Positions 49,772-59,333 of a stretch of DNA of 64,000 nucleotides are shown here, piece by piece. Source of the stretch: Rhodocista pekingensis (lineage in GTDB: Bacteria > Pseudomonadota > Alphaproteobacteria > Azospirillales > Azospirillaceae); assembly GCF_042665545.1 (NCBI RefSeq), contig NZ_JBHTCM010000007.1:124001-188000 (forward strand). The letters run 5' to 3'. The position numbers and the translations under genes are program-made. Position 1 is the stretch's first letter, and each line of letters opens with the position of its first letter. The notes under the pieces were generated by a model that saw nothing but the letters and a program-made list of their open reading frames with translations, did not search any database and was not told the DNA's origin.

Positions 49772-50254
49772 ATGGACGCGGCAGCAGAACAGATTCGACG
49801 CCTTGAGCCCATCGCACCGCAAGAGGATGAGCGGAGCGAGGTCCGTAGGCTGTCGGCTCTGCTGGACGATGCCCTGAAGGGGGTGGCGGCCGGCACGGGC
49901 CGCTGCCGGCTCGTCGGTCCGCTCGGGGAGACGGTCGATCTGCCTCCCTCGGTCTTCTATGTTCTGGAGCGGGTGGCGGAAGTCATGGCCCATGGGGACG
50001 CCATAACCATCGTACCCGTCGGCCAGAACCTTACCACCCAGCAGGCCGCCAATATCCTCAACATCTCCCGCCAGCATCTGGTGACGCTGCTGGAAGACGG
50101 GCGGATTCCGTATCGGAAGGTGGGCAGCCATCGGCGCCTGGACATCCAGGATGTGCTGGCATTCCGGCAGGAACGGGCCCGGCAGCGCCGGCAGGCCCTG
50201 GACTCCCTGGCGGCCTTGAGCGAAGAGGGAGAGGGGTATCCCGAACTCGACTAG
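49772..50254 (+). CDS. Excisionase-type HTH antitoxin of a PIN-domain pair
   Basis: A 160-residue protein with a central excisionase/MerR-like helix-turn-helix at about residues 90-140 (NLTTQQAANILNISRQHLVT, then IPYRKVGSHRRLDIQDVL). The N-terminal half is acidic and helical. Such HTH proteins directly upstream of PIN-domain toxins act as the antitoxin and repressor. The toxin gene follows after 26 bases on the same strand. Confidence 0.82.
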   Translation: MDAAAEQIRRLEPIAPQEDERSEVRRLSALLDDALKGVAAGTGRCRLVGPLGETVDLPPSVFYVLERVAEVMAHGDAITIVPVGQNLTTQQAANILNISRQHLVTLLEDGRIPYRKVGSHRRLDIQDVLAFRQERARQRRQALDSLAALSEEGEGYPELD

Positions 50255-50280
50255 GCCCCGAACTCGACCGGGGGATCTTC

Positions 50281-50850
50281 TTGATTCCAGCACCGTTCCG
50301 GGTCGTGCTTGACGCGAATGTCCTTTTCCCCTTCACGGTGCGGGATACGCTGCTCCGGGCGGCCGAGCAGGATCTGTACCTGCCCGGATGGACCGACGGA
50401 ATCCTGGCGGAGATGCGCCGCAACCTCGCGGGGCGGGGCCACACGACGGAGGAGCGGTCGCACCGTCTGGTCGCGGCAATCGCAGCGGCGGTCCCGGAGG
50501 CGCGGATCACCGGCCATGAATGCCTGATCCCCTGCATGCCGAACGAACCGGAGGATCGCCATGTCGCTGCCGCGGCGGTCAGGTCCGCGGCGCAGCTCAT
50601 CGTAACCGGCAACCTCCGGCATTTCCGTAGCCTTCCTGACGGGATCGAGGCCAGGACCGCGGAGGACTTCCTCTGTGATCTTCACGACCTCGCACCCGAC
50701 CGGATGGCGCAGGTGGTTGCCGATCAGGCGGCGGCCCTGACCCGGCCGCCGCGCACCGTGGACGACATCCTGCGCGCGCTCGACAGGCTGACGCCCCGCT
50801 TCGCCAACCTGGTGCGGGCCACGCGGGCGGCCGGGGCGGCCGGGGGGTGA
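50281..50850 (+). CDS. PIN-domain toxin (VapC-like RNase)
   Basis: A 189-residue PIN-domain protein of the PIN_3 type. The catalytic acidic residues are visible in VVLDANVLFP (first Asp near residue 11), in the middle helix Glu region EMRRNL, and in the PNEPEDRHVAAAA block with the second acidic pair. A C-terminal extension of about 60 residues after the PIN fold is typical of this subgroup. PIN toxins cut RNA, often tRNA or rRNA. The start is a TTG that gives the family N-terminus IPAPFRVVLDANVL. Confidence 0.82.
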   Translation: MIPAPFRVVLDANVLFPFTVRDTLLRAAEQDLYLPGWTDGILAEMRRNLAGRGHTTEERSHRLVAAIAAAVPEARITGHECLIPCMPNEPEDRHVAAAAVRSAAQLIVTGNLRHFRSLPDGIEARTAEDFLCDLHDLAPDRMAQVVADQAAALTRPPRTVDDILRALDRLTPRFANLVRATRAAGAAGG

Positions 50851-50871
50851 GCGGAGCCCGCTTCCCGCGCC

Positions 50872-52740
50872 TCACCCCGGTTCCACCCGCACCGCCAGCG
50901 GCAGGCGGCCCAGGGCGCGGCGGGCGGTCTCCTCGGCCTCCGCGCCGCCGGGGACGCGGACGACGACGACCATGCCGCGCTCCGGCTCCGTCACCGCCTC
51001 CACCGCCGCCGCCACGCCGGGCAGGGCCAGCGCCAGCTCGTCGCGGCAGGCGCGCTCGGCCGCGATCTGGCGCAGCTTCGGCTTGAAGATCTTGCCCACC
51101 GGGGTCAGCGGCATCTCCGGCAGCACCACCACCTCGCGCGGCTTGGCCGGCGGCTCGTCCACCCTCTCCTGGAGGAAGCGGGCCAGCGCCTCGGCGTCCA
51201 GCGGCCCGGCGGAGGTGACGAACAGCATCGGCACCTCCCCGGCATAGGCGTCCGGGCGGCCCACGGCGGCGGCCAGGGCGACGCCGGGGAAGCCGGCGGC
51301 CGGGTCCTCCAGCATGCGCGGGTCGATGTTGTGGCCGCCGCGGATGATGACGTCCTTCAGCCGCCCGGCGATGTGGACGCAGCCCGCGGCGTCGATGCGG
51401 GCCAGATCGCCCGTCCGCAGCCACTCGTCTCCCGCTTTGTCGCGGTAGAAGGCGCCCGCGGTGTCGCGCGGATCGACATAGCCGGCGAAGACGCTGGGGC
51501 CACGCACCAGCAGCTCGCCCAGCGGGCCGGGCCGGTCGCGGTGCAGCACGCCGTCGGCCAGCACGGCCAGCTCCGCCAGGGCCGCGCGCGGCCCCACGGC
51601 GGTGCTGTCCGGCGTGCGGTAGTGCGGCCACTGCGCCACCGCCCCCGACAGCTCGGTCATGCCGTAGACCTGTCGCACGGCGCCGCCCCAGATCGCGTTG
51701 AAGCGCCGCTCCACCTCCGGCGGCAGGGTGGCGGCGCCGACCCCGACCAGCCGCAGGCTGGAGATGTCCAGCCCGTCGCGCGGCACGGCGCAGAGCGCGC
51801 CCAGCACCGTCGGCACCACGCCCAGCACTGTCAGCCGGTGCCGGTCCACCAGACGCCAGACGGCCTGCACCATCTTCGGGTCGCGGTAGCCGGCCGCGGT
51901 GGCGATGTAGAGCGCGGCGCCGGCGGCGAAGGTGGGGACGCTGCCGGTGAAGGCGCCGCCGACATGGAACAGCGGCAGCCCCAGCAGCAGCCGGTCCTCC
52001 GCCCGCGTCCCCGTGGACAGCATGGACGCCACCGACGCCGCCACCATGGAGCGGTTGGTCAGCTTTGCCACCTTCGGCCGGCCGGTCGTGCCGCCGGTGG
52101 GATAGAGTGCGGCCACCCGCTCCGCCTGGGCCGGGTCGCGGCCCGCGGCCAGGGTGGCGCGCCAGTCCGGATCGGGCTCCAGCACATCGTCCCCGAAGGC
52201 GACGCTGCCGTCCACCGGCAGGGTGACGATGCGTTCCAGCGTCGGCACCTCGCGCTCCAGCCCCGCCACCTTCTCGTACAGCCCGCCGGGCAGGCCGGGC
52301 GGCGGCACCAGCAGCAGGCGGGCGCCGACGGCGTTCAGCTGGGCGGCGATGGCCTCGCGGGTGAACAGCAGGTTCAGCGGCTGGGCGCGGCACGCCTCCA
52401 CCGCTGCCCACAGGGCGACCTGGGTGGCGGGCACGCCCGGCGCCAGCACCGATACCGTGTCGTCCTGTGTCAGACCCTGCGCCCGGTACCAGCGGATGGC
52501 GGCGGCCAGCAGGCCCATGAAGCGGTCATAGCCGATGGTCGGCGGGTCCGGGTCGTCCGGCACCCGCAGATAGACCAGCGCCGTGCCGTCCGGGTTCGCC
52601 TCCGCCCCGGCGGCGATCAGGTCGATCAGCCGCGGGTGCCGCTCGATCAGCTCTGCCGCCTGCCGGTCGATCTCGGCTTCCTGCCGGTCGATCTCCGCCT
52701 CCTGGGCGCGGATACGCTCTCGGCTGTCCTGGATGTCCAT
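50872..52740 (-). CDS. Acyl-CoA synthetase (AMP-dependent ligase)
   Basis: A 622-residue ANL-superfamily ligase that activates a carboxylic acid through an acyl-adenylate to acyl-CoA. The P-loop is YPTGGTTGRPKVAKL (Ser of the usual TSGTTG replaced by Gly), then QVYGMTE, the hinge motif TGDLARIDAAGCVHI and GRLKDVIIRGGHNI. An Arg/Glu/Gln-rich helical N-terminus of about 35 residues contains repeats of EIDRQ. It is the last gene of the leftward catabolic operon. Confidence 0.9.
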   Translation of the reverse strand: MDIQDSRERIRAQEAEIDRQEAEIDRQAAELIERHPRLIDLIAAGAEANPDGTALVYLRVPDDPDPPTIGYDRFMGLLAAAIRWYRAQGLTQDDTVSVLAPGVPATQVALWAAVEACRAQPLNLLFTREAIAAQLNAVGARLLLVPPPGLPGGLYEKVAGLEREVPTLERIVTLPVDGSVAFGDDVLEPDPDWRATLAAGRDPAQAERVAALYPTGGTTGRPKVAKLTNRSMVAASVASMLSTGTRAEDRLLLGLPLFHVGGAFTGSVPTFAAGAALYIATAAGYRDPKMVQAVWRLVDRHRLTVLGVVPTVLGALCAVPRDGLDISSLRLVGVGAATLPPEVERRFNAIWGGAVRQVYGMTELSGAVAQWPHYRTPDSTAVGPRAALAELAVLADGVLHRDRPGPLGELLVRGPSVFAGYVDPRDTAGAFYRDKAGDEWLRTGDLARIDAAGCVHIAGRLKDVIIRGGHNIDPRMLEDPAAGFPGVALAAAVGRPDAYAGEVPMLFVTSAGPLDAEALARFLQERVDEPPAKPREVVVLPEMPLTPVGKIFKPKLRQIAAERACRDELALALPGVAAAVEAVTEPERGMVVVVRVPGGAEAEETARRALGRLPLAVRVEPG

Positions 52741-52787
52741 GCCGTTCCTCCCTGGTTTCTCGTGTCCGTCGGGGACCGCGCCCCTTG

Positions 52788-53606
52788 TCAGCGGCCGGGA
52801 AAGGCCGGCGGGCGCTTCTCCAGGAAGTGGGCGACGCCCTCGCGGAAATCCTCCGAGCCCAGGCTCGCCAGCATCTCCTCGTCGGCCAGGACGGACGCTT
52901 CGGCCAGCCCGTGCAGCAGGCCGGCATAGACCTGCCGCTTGATCACCGCCAGCGAGCGGGGGGAGACGCCGTGCGCCAGATCGGCGGCATAGGCCCGCAC
53001 GGCCTCGGCGAAGCCCTCGGCCGGCAGCAGCCGGGCCAGCCCCATGGCGGCCGCCTCCTCCGCCGTCAGGGTGCGGGCGGTGTAGAGCAGGTCCAGCGCG
53101 TTCATCGGCCCGACCAGCCGCGGCAGCATCCAGGCCGAGCCGTATTCCGCGATCAGGCCGCGCCGGGAGAAGGCGGTGGTCACCTTTGCGTCCGCGGCGA
53201 TGAAGCGGATGTCGCAGAACAGGGAGAAGCACAGCCCGATCCCGGCCACCGGGCCGTTGATGGCGGCGATCACCGGCTTCGGCGTCTTCAGCGGATAGGT
53301 CAGGGGCTGGTCGAAATCCCTGCCCGGCGTCGGGTCGTGCGCCAGATCGGGGAACACCTCGCGGCCGGGCGCCGTGCCGGACGCCAGCATGCCGCCCATG
53401 GCGATCATGTCCGCCCCGGCGCAGAAACCGCGGCCAGCACCGGTGACGACGATGACCCGCACCCGGTCGTCCGCGCCGGCCTCGGCGAAGGCGGCCTTCA
53501 GGTCCTGCGCCATGGCCGGGGTCCAGGCGTTCAGCCGGTCCGGCCGGTTCAGGGTGATCGTCGCCACCCGGTCGGCGACCTCGTACAGGATGTCGGTGAA
53601 GGCCAT
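52788..53606 (-). CDS. Enoyl-CoA hydratase/isomerase family protein
   Basis: A 272-residue crotonase-fold enzyme. Oxyanion-hole regions GAGRGFCAGADM (about residues 57-68) and INGPVAGIGLCFSLFCDIRF are clear, with the later AFSRRGLIAEYGSAWMLPRLVG. The usual hydratase Glu pair is not fully conserved, so isomerase or related activity is possible. It is co-directional with the MFS gene upstream and the acyl-CoA synthetase downstream. Confidence 0.88.
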   Translation of the reverse strand: MAFTDILYEVADRVATITLNRPDRLNAWTPAMAQDLKAAFAEAGADDRVRVIVVTGAGRGFCAGADMIAMGGMLASGTAPGREVFPDLAHDPTPGRDFDQPLTYPLKTPKPVIAAINGPVAGIGLCFSLFCDIRFIAADAKVTTAFSRRGLIAEYGSAWMLPRLVGPMNALDLLYTARTLTAEEAAAMGLARLLPAEGFAEAVRAYAADLAHGVSPRSLAVIKRQVYAGLLHGLAEASVLADEEMLASLGSEDFREGVAHFLEKRPPAFPGR

Positions 53607-53761
53607 GCGCGTATCCTCCCAGGGTCCCGGCGGCCGTCTGGCGCCGGGCCGTTCGTTGTTGCCTGGGATGATTACCCGGCACCCCCGGGGGGCGCGACCG
53701 GGTTCGCGCCGGGATGCGCGGACCGTCCGCGCTGCGGTGGGGGACCTCCGCCTGCCGGGGC

Positions 53762-53792
53762 GGGAAAGGGGAAAGGGGAAAGAAGGGGCGGG
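53762..53792 (+). repeat. G-quadruplex-forming tract
   Basis: Five runs of 3-4 G separated by aaa, aaa, aaagaa and c. It lies in the gap immediately after the end of the MFS gene. Confidence 0.75.
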
Positions 53793-53793
53793 A

Positions 53794-55107
53794 TCAGCCG
53801 TGCCAGTCGCGCGCCAGCCGGCGCGAGGCCAGCAGCATCAGCAGCGCCGCCAGGATGTAGAAGCCCAGGCCGTAGAGGATGGACCAGCGCAGGCTGTCGT
53901 CGCCATAGACCGCCGCCAGCCGGTCCGACATCCAGCCCAGGAACCAGATGCCGAAGCCGATCCCGATCAGGTTGTTGACGAACAGGAAGACGGCCGACGC
54001 CGTGGTCCGCATGGCCGGCGGCACCAGATGCTGCACGGCCGACAGCACCGGCCCCAGCCAGGTCAGGGCCAGGGCCTGCGGGATCAGGAACAGCACGAAG
54101 GAGACCGTCAGCGACGGCGACAGCAGACCCGCCGCGTAGAAGGGGGCCGCCAGCAGGAAGGACGCGGCAGGCACGGCGGCATAGGCGCCGCGGTTCGCCG
54201 CCCCCAGCCGGTCGCCCAGCCAGCCGCCCAGCCAGACGCCGACGATGCCGCCGAAGAAGACGATGGCGGCGAAGAACAGCGAGCGGTCCACCAGATCCAG
54301 CCCGTAGGTCCGGCTCAGCAGCGAGCCCAGCCAGAACAGCATGCCGTAGCCGATGATCGAACTGCACGAAGCGCCGAAGGCCAGGAACCAGAAGCTGGAC
54401 TTGCCTGCCAGCACGCGCGCGACCTCACGCAGGGGCGGGGCCTCCGGCCGCGCCGCCGGCGGATCGAAGCCGCCGCGCACCGGTTCGCGCACCGTCAGCT
54501 TCAGGAGCGGTGCCAGCAGCAGCCCCGCGGCCCCGACGATGACGAAGGCCGCCCGCCAGTCGATGTAGGCGGCGACCAGCCCGCCGAACAGCAGGCCGGC
54601 GGCGGAGCCCACCGGAATGCCGAAGGAGAAGACCGCCAGCGCCCGCGCCCGTTCCCCCGGCGGGAAGTAGTCCGCGATCAGCGAGTAGGAGGGGGCGACC
54701 CCGCCGGCCTCGCCCACGCCCACGCCCAGCCGGCAGAGGAACAGGGTCAGGAAGGAGTTGGCGGCGCCGCACAGCATGGTGAAGCCGCTCCAGACCGAGA
54801 GCGCGATCGTGATGATCCAGGTCCGGCTGCGGCGGTCGGCCAGCACGGCGATGGGGATGCCCAGCGCCGTGTAGAACAGGGCGAAGGCCCAGCCGCCCAT
54901 CAGGCCCAGCTCGCTGTCCGTCAGTCCCAGCTCGTGCTTGATGGGCTCGGCCAGGATGCTGATGATCTGGCGGTCGATGAAATTGAAGATGTAGACCAGG
55001 AACAGCACGAACAGCACGTAGTAGCGGTAGCGCCGCTCCGGGTGCGCCGCCCCGTCCTCTCCGACCGTCGTCGTCCTCGTCTCGTCGCCTGCCGCCATCT
55101 CGGCCAT
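53794..55107 (-). CDS. MFS transporter (Spinster-like)
   Basis: A 437-residue 12-helix major facilitator. The first helix reads YVLFVLFLVYIFNFIDRQIISIL, then the family A-motif ADRRSRTWI near residues 93-101 and GVGEAGGVAPSYSLIADYF. The NFIDRQ and VGEAG motifs are typical of Spinster-like MFS proteins common in sphingomonads and Rhodospirillales within aromatic, steroid or lipid catabolic clusters. Located directly after the TonB receptor gene, it probably moves the same compound across the inner membrane. Confidence 0.9.
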   Translation of the reverse strand: MAEMAAGDETRTTTVGEDGAAHPERRYRYYVLFVLFLVYIFNFIDRQIISILAEPIKHELGLTDSELGLMGGWAFALFYTALGIPIAVLADRRSRTWIITIALSVWSGFTMLCGAANSFLTLFLCRLGVGVGEAGGVAPSYSLIADYFPPGERARALAVFSFGIPVGSAAGLLFGGLVAAYIDWRAAFVIVGAAGLLLAPLLKLTVREPVRGGFDPPAARPEAPPLREVARVLAGKSSFWFLAFGASCSSIIGYGMLFWLGSLLSRTYGLDLVDRSLFFAAIVFFGGIVGVWLGGWLGDRLGAANRGAYAAVPAASFLLAAPFYAAGLLSPSLTVSFVLFLIPQALALTWLGPVLSAVQHLVPPAMRTTASAVFLFVNNLIGIGFGIWFLGWMSDRLAAVYGDDSLRWSILYGLGFYILAALLMLLASRRLARDWHG

Positions 55108-55235
55108 GCGCCTGTCCTGCCTTGTGCAATGGGAATGGTGGTGAAGTGGGGGACCCCGCGGGTCCTAGCGCAGGGCTCCGCCCGGGGCAAGGCGGCGGCA
55201 GCCGGGACGGACCCGGATGCCGCCGGTGCCTGTCC

Positions 55236-57449
55236 TCAGAAGCGCACCTCCACCGTGCCGGTGATGGTGCGCGGCGGGCCGTAGAAGGCGGTGATGGAAT
55301 CACCGTAGAGCGCACCGGGGAAGCTGTAGCCGCCCACCTTGTACTCCTTGTCCGTCAGGTTGCGGCCGTGCAGGCCGACCCGCCAGCGCTCGTCGTCGGA
55401 GGTCCAGACGATGGAAGCGTCGAACAGGGTGTAGGCGTCCTGGTCCAGCAGCGGGCTCGGGATCTCGAACATGGTGGCGTCGTCGCGGAAGGCGGCGGAG
55501 CCGCTGAAGGTCAGCGATCCCCGCTCGCCCATGTCGTGCAGGTAGGTCAGGATCACGGCCGCGTTCCATTCCGGCGTGTTCTGGAAGACGCGCTGGTCGG
55601 ACACGTCCACGAACTGTCCGGTGGCGATGTCGTAGGTCAGGAACTCGTTGAACTCGGCATGGGTGTAGCCGAGCACGAAGCTGGCCGAGAGCGCGTCGGT
55701 GAGCGAGAGGTTGCCCTCCGCCTCGGCGCCGTAGATCTCGGAGCTGCCGACATTGTCCACGAAGCTGGCGATGCCGGAGGTGGCCGGAACCTGGGTCGTG
55801 ATCTGCTGGCCGTCATACTTCGAATAGAAGCCGGCGAGGTTCAGGGTCAGCCGCTCGAAATACTGGCCCTTCAGGCCGATCTCGTAGCTGTCCACCGTCT
55901 CCGGGTCGTAGCCGTTGACCGTGTTCGGCGTCAGCACCGCGTCGCCGCGCATGTCGAAACCGCCCGACTTGAACCCGCGGCTGTAGGAGGCATAGGCCGT
56001 CAGGTCCGCGGTCGGGCGCCAGGTCAGGCTGACGCGCGGGGTGAACTCGTCGAAGTCGCGGTCGTTCGTGTAGTCCGTGCGGATCAGGGCCGGCGGCTGC
56101 GCGATGCCGCCGAACTCGGGGCTGCGGATGCCCAGATAGTTGGCGCGGAAGACGGTGCCTTCCTTCTCATCCAGCGTGTAGCGCAGCCCGACGGAGGCGG
56201 AGAGCTGGTCGGTCAGGTCGAAGCTGACGTCGGCGAAGGCGGCATAGCTCTCCGTCTTCACCTCGCCCGCGGTGAGGATGGTCAGGCCCAGATTGCCCAG
56301 CACCGTGTCGAAGGCGCCGGAGGCGTTGGCGTCCAGGTAGTAGAGCCCGAACACCCCCTGCCAGCCGGCCCCCTGGTAGAGGAGCTGGAGTTCCTGGCTG
56401 AACTGATCGTCCTTGTAGAAGGCCGGCACGTCCAGGATCGGGCCGGGCGTGCTGTCGAAGTCGATCAGCGTGTCGGTGTCGCCCTGGCGGTAGGCGGTGA
56501 TGGACTTCAGCGTGATCGTGTCCGTCGCCTGCCATTCGCCCAGCAGCGACAGGCCGTCATTCTTGACGCTGTTGTCGTCGCCGGCGCCGGCGCGGGTGTC
56601 GAACACGTCGCCCAGCACGGGGGCGGAGCCGCCGGGCAGCGGCGTCAGCCGGTGGCCGTGCTTGGCGTTCGAATCGTCCTCCGTCCGGTCGTAGGACAGG
56701 CGGAAGAAGGTCGTCTCGGTCGGCGTCAGCTCCAGCGCCAGCCGGCCGGCGCCCACGTCCTTGTCGTAGTGGTCGGCCCCGCTGAACAGGTTCTCACCGT
56801 AGCCGTCGCGGGTGTAGAGCGCGAAGGCGCCGCCGATGGACAGCTTGTTCTCCACCAGCGGCAGCCCGCCCGAGACGATCAGGTCGCGCTGGCCGTCGGT
56901 GCCGATGTTGGTCTTCAGGCGCAGCTCGCTCTCGTTGCCGATGCGCCGGGTCACGTACTTCACGGCGCCGCCGATCGTGTTGCGGCCGTAGAGCGTGCCC
57001 TGCGGCCCGCGCAGCACCTCGATCCGCTCGATGTCGAAGATGTCCAGCACGGCGCCCTGCGGCCGGGCGACATAGACATCGTCCACATAGAGCCCCACGC
57101 CCGGCTCGAAGCCCCACAGCGGGTCCTGCTGGCCGACGCCGCGGATGAAGGCGATCAGGGTGGAGTTGGAGCCGCGCGCCACCTGGAGCGTCATGTTGGG
57201 GGTGGTGCGCTGCAATCCGGTGATGTCCGGCACGCCGCGCAGGTCCAGCGTCTCACCCGTGAAGGCGGAGACGGAGACCGGCACGTCCTGAAGCGATTCC
57301 TCGCGGCGCCGGGCGGTGACGACGATCTCCTCCACCGGGCCGGCACGGGGCGCCGTCCGGCCGGTCTGGGCGGCGGCCGGCTGGTGCAGCCCGGCGGCGG
57401 CGGTGGTGGCGAACAACAGTCCCGTCAGGGTTCTCCGCAGCATGGTCAT
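55236..57449 (-). CDS. TonB-dependent outer-membrane receptor
   Basis: A 737-residue receptor with a signal peptide (TGLLFATTAAAGLHQPAAAQ), a TonB-box region (VEEIVVTARRREESLQDVPVSVSAF), the plug domain to about residue 160 and a long beta-barrel ending in the aromatic VEVRF with C-terminal Phe. The plug motifs ERIEVLRGPQGTLYGRNTIGGAV are standard. No cobalamin riboswitch was found in front of it; its neighbours suggest uptake of a hydrophobic carbon source, not iron or vitamin B12. Confidence 0.93.
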   Translation of the reverse strand: MTMLRRTLTGLLFATTAAAGLHQPAAAQTGRTAPRAGPVEEIVVTARRREESLQDVPVSVSAFTGETLDLRGVPDITGLQRTTPNMTLQVARGSNSTLIAFIRGVGQQDPLWGFEPGVGLYVDDVYVARPQGAVLDIFDIERIEVLRGPQGTLYGRNTIGGAVKYVTRRIGNESELRLKTNIGTDGQRDLIVSGGLPLVENKLSIGGAFALYTRDGYGENLFSGADHYDKDVGAGRLALELTPTETTFFRLSYDRTEDDSNAKHGHRLTPLPGGSAPVLGDVFDTRAGAGDDNSVKNDGLSLLGEWQATDTITLKSITAYRQGDTDTLIDFDSTPGPILDVPAFYKDDQFSQELQLLYQGAGWQGVFGLYYLDANASGAFDTVLGNLGLTILTAGEVKTESYAAFADVSFDLTDQLSASVGLRYTLDEKEGTVFRANYLGIRSPEFGGIAQPPALIRTDYTNDRDFDEFTPRVSLTWRPTADLTAYASYSRGFKSGGFDMRGDAVLTPNTVNGYDPETVDSYEIGLKGQYFERLTLNLAGFYSKYDGQQITTQVPATSGIASFVDNVGSSEIYGAEAEGNLSLTDALSASFVLGYTHAEFNEFLTYDIATGQFVDVSDQRVFQNTPEWNAAVILTYLHDMGERGSLTFSGSAAFRDDATMFEIPSPLLDQDAYTLFDASIVWTSDDERWRVGLHGRNLTDKEYKVGGYSFPGALYGDSITAFYGPPRTITGTVEVRF

Positions 57450-57482
57450 AGGGCGTCCCTTCCTGTGGTGCGCGGGCCTTCG

Positions 57483-58334
57483 TCAGCCCGCGCGTTGTGA
57501 GCCGCGGAGGGGCAGCCCCGCGGCGAAGTCCCGGATCGTGCGGTTGAAAAGCTCCGGCTCCTCCAGATGCGGCGCATGGCCGGAGCGGGCGAACGTCACC
57601 CGGCGCGCAGCACCGCCCAGCGCCGCTTCCAGCCAGACGGCGGTCTGCGGCGGGTAGAGCCGGCTCAGCGCGCCCGAAGCGATCAGCGTGGGCAGCGTCA
57701 GTCCGGGCAGGCGCGCACGGAAATCCTGCGCGGTCAGCGATCCCCACAGCGCCGCCATGGCGGCGGGGTCGTTGTCGCGGATCTGCGCCGCGGCCCAGGC
57801 GGTCAGGTCGGCGCGCTCGGTCTCCAGCCCGGCGGCGAACAGCCGCCGCGCCACCCGGGGCACCAGGGCCGCCCAGTCGGCGGCCATGGCGTCCAGCACC
57901 TGGGCGGTAGGCCGGCGCGACTGGCTGCCCGGCAGGCCGAGCGTCCAGTCGTCGCCGTTCAGCACGCGCGGAGCCATGTCCACCACCACCATCCCGGCGA
58001 GGCGGGGGGCGGCCCCGTCCAGCAGCGCCCGCCACAGCACCATGGCGCCCATCGACCAGCCGACGGCCAGCGCATCCTCCAGTCCCAGCGTGTCCAGCAG
58101 GGTGCGCAGGTCGTCGGCCAGCTGCTCGATGGTGGGGCGCTCCGCCGGCCGGCGCGAGCGGCCGTGCCCGCGCAGATCCACGGCGATCACCCGGAAGCCG
58201 TCCGCCAGCCCGGCGCGCTGCGGCCCGAAGAAGCCGGCATGCGTGGCCCAGCCGTGCAGCAGCAGCAGCGGCCTGCCGCTGCCGCTGTCGTCGAACGCGA
58301 TGCGTGCGCCGTCGCCGGCGACGATCTCACCCAT
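57483..58334 (-). CDS. Alpha/beta hydrolase (BioH/pimeloyl-methylester type)
   Basis: A 283-residue alpha/beta hydrolase: RPLLLLHGWATHAGFF, VDLRGHGRS, the nucleophile elbow GWSMGAMV (Ser near residue 88), a cap region and the base His in ARSGHAPHLEEPE near 260. The start is the ATG with ggggaggcag; the open frame continues upstream into the divergent promoter. It is the first gene of the leftward operon, and an ester or lactone hydrolysis step would fit. Confidence 0.88.
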   Translation of the reverse strand: MGEIVAGDGARIAFDDSGSGRPLLLLHGWATHAGFFGPQRAGLADGFRVIAVDLRGHGRSRRPAERPTIEQLADDLRTLLDTLGLEDALAVGWSMGAMVLWRALLDGAAPRLAGMVVVDMAPRVLNGDDWTLGLPGSQSRRPTAQVLDAMAADWAALVPRVARRLFAAGLETERADLTAWAAAQIRDNDPAAMAALWGSLTAQDFRARLPGLTLPTLIASGALSRLYPPQTAVWLEAALGGAARRVTFARSGHAPHLEEPELFNRTIRDFAAGLPLRGSQRAG

Positions 58335-58440
58335 GGGCGCCTGCCTCCCCTGACCGTCCGTCTCCGGCGGTGCGGGCACCGCGGGCGGAGGGCTTCCATG
58401 CAGGAACTGCTTGTGCGTTTTCCCCATGCTTGCGGCAAAC

Positions 58441-58460
58441 TGAAACATGAGTCAATGTTC
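58441..58460. promoter_or_regulatory. Candidate TetR operator between the two divergent operons
   Basis: TGAAACAT, five bases, then ATGTTCA: near-perfect inverted arms. The site covers the upstream ATG of the TetR gene, so it is suited to bind a TetR dimer controlling both directions. Confidence 0.45.
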
Positions 58461-58485
58461 AACTCGGAGAGCCGAGGGGGCACGG

Positions 58486-59283
58486 GTGCGGGCACAGAGA
58501 ACGGCGGACGGGGCGGCCCGGGGAAAGGCGCAGGAAAGGGTGCTGGACAGGCCCCCCGGGGCCGTGCGGGGCACGGACCAGGACGCGGCGGCCGGCAAGG
58601 CCCCCCGGACGGAGCGCGGCAAGCGCACCTTGCAGCGGCTGCTGGACGCCGCGGCGCAGGAGTTCGGGGAGCGCGGCTACCACGAGGCGTCGATCAGCGG
58701 GATCACGCAACGGGCCGGGGCGGCGCTGGGCAGCTTCTACACCTACTTCGACAGCAAGGAGCAGATCTTCCGCGCCCTGGTCGGCCACATGGGCCGGTTG
58801 ACCCGCCGCCGCATCGCCGAGAAGGTGGCCCGCGCGCCCGACCGGCTGACGGCGGAGCGGCTCGGGATCGAGGCCTTCATCGAGTTCGCGCGCAGCCACA
58901 AGGACCTGTACCGCATCATCATGGAGGCGCAGTTCGTCGCGGAGGACGCCTACCGCGACTACTACGCCTCCTTCGCCGAGGCGTACCGCAGCAACCTCGC
59001 CCATGCCGCCGACGCCGGGGAGATCCGGCCCGGCCCGGCGGAGGAGCGGGCCTGGGCCCTGATCGGGATGAGCGTCTTCCTGGGCCTGCGCTACGGGGTG
59101 TGGAGTCAGGACCGCTCCCCGGCGGAGATCGCGGCCGCCGCGGCGGAGATCATCTCCCACGGACTGGCACCCGCGGGAACCGCCCCGCCGGGGGCCGCCG
59201 TACCGGGGGCCGCCGCACCGGGAGCATCCGACGGGGGCACATCCGACGGGGGCGCATCGGACCGGGACGCGCCCGCGGACTAG
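58486..59283 (+). CDS. TetR/AcrR family transcriptional regulator
   Basis: A 265-residue regulator when started at the GTG that follows gaggggg. An ATG 39 bases upstream has no ribosome-binding site and lies inside a palindrome. The helix-turn-helix is ERGKRTLQRLLDAAAQEF and GITQRAGAALGSFYTYFDSKEQI at about residues 42-90 of this form. The ligand-binding domain follows, then an Ala/Gly/Asp-rich tail of about 35 residues. It probably controls the divergent operons on both sides. Confidence 0.85.
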   Translation: MRAQRTADGAARGKAQERVLDRPPGAVRGTDQDAAAGKAPRTERGKRTLQRLLDAAAQEFGERGYHEASISGITQRAGAALGSFYTYFDSKEQIFRALVGHMGRLTRRRIAEKVARAPDRLTAERLGIEAFIEFARSHKDLYRIIMEAQFVAEDAYRDYYASFAEAYRSNLAHAADAGEIRPGPAEERAWALIGMSVFLGLRYGVWSQDRSPAEIAAAAAEIISHGLAPAGTAPPGAAVPGAAAPGASDGGTSDGGASDRDAPAD

Positions 59284-59333
59284 ACGCAGTCGCAGACGGA
59301 CGCCCGAAAAGGGCGCCGGAACGGGGGGAACGC

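Noticed and set aside
57450..57482. Cobalamin riboswitch or Fur box before the TonB receptor
   Set aside because: Only 33 bases separate it from the upstream hydrolase gene, and no B12-box or Fur-like sequence is present.
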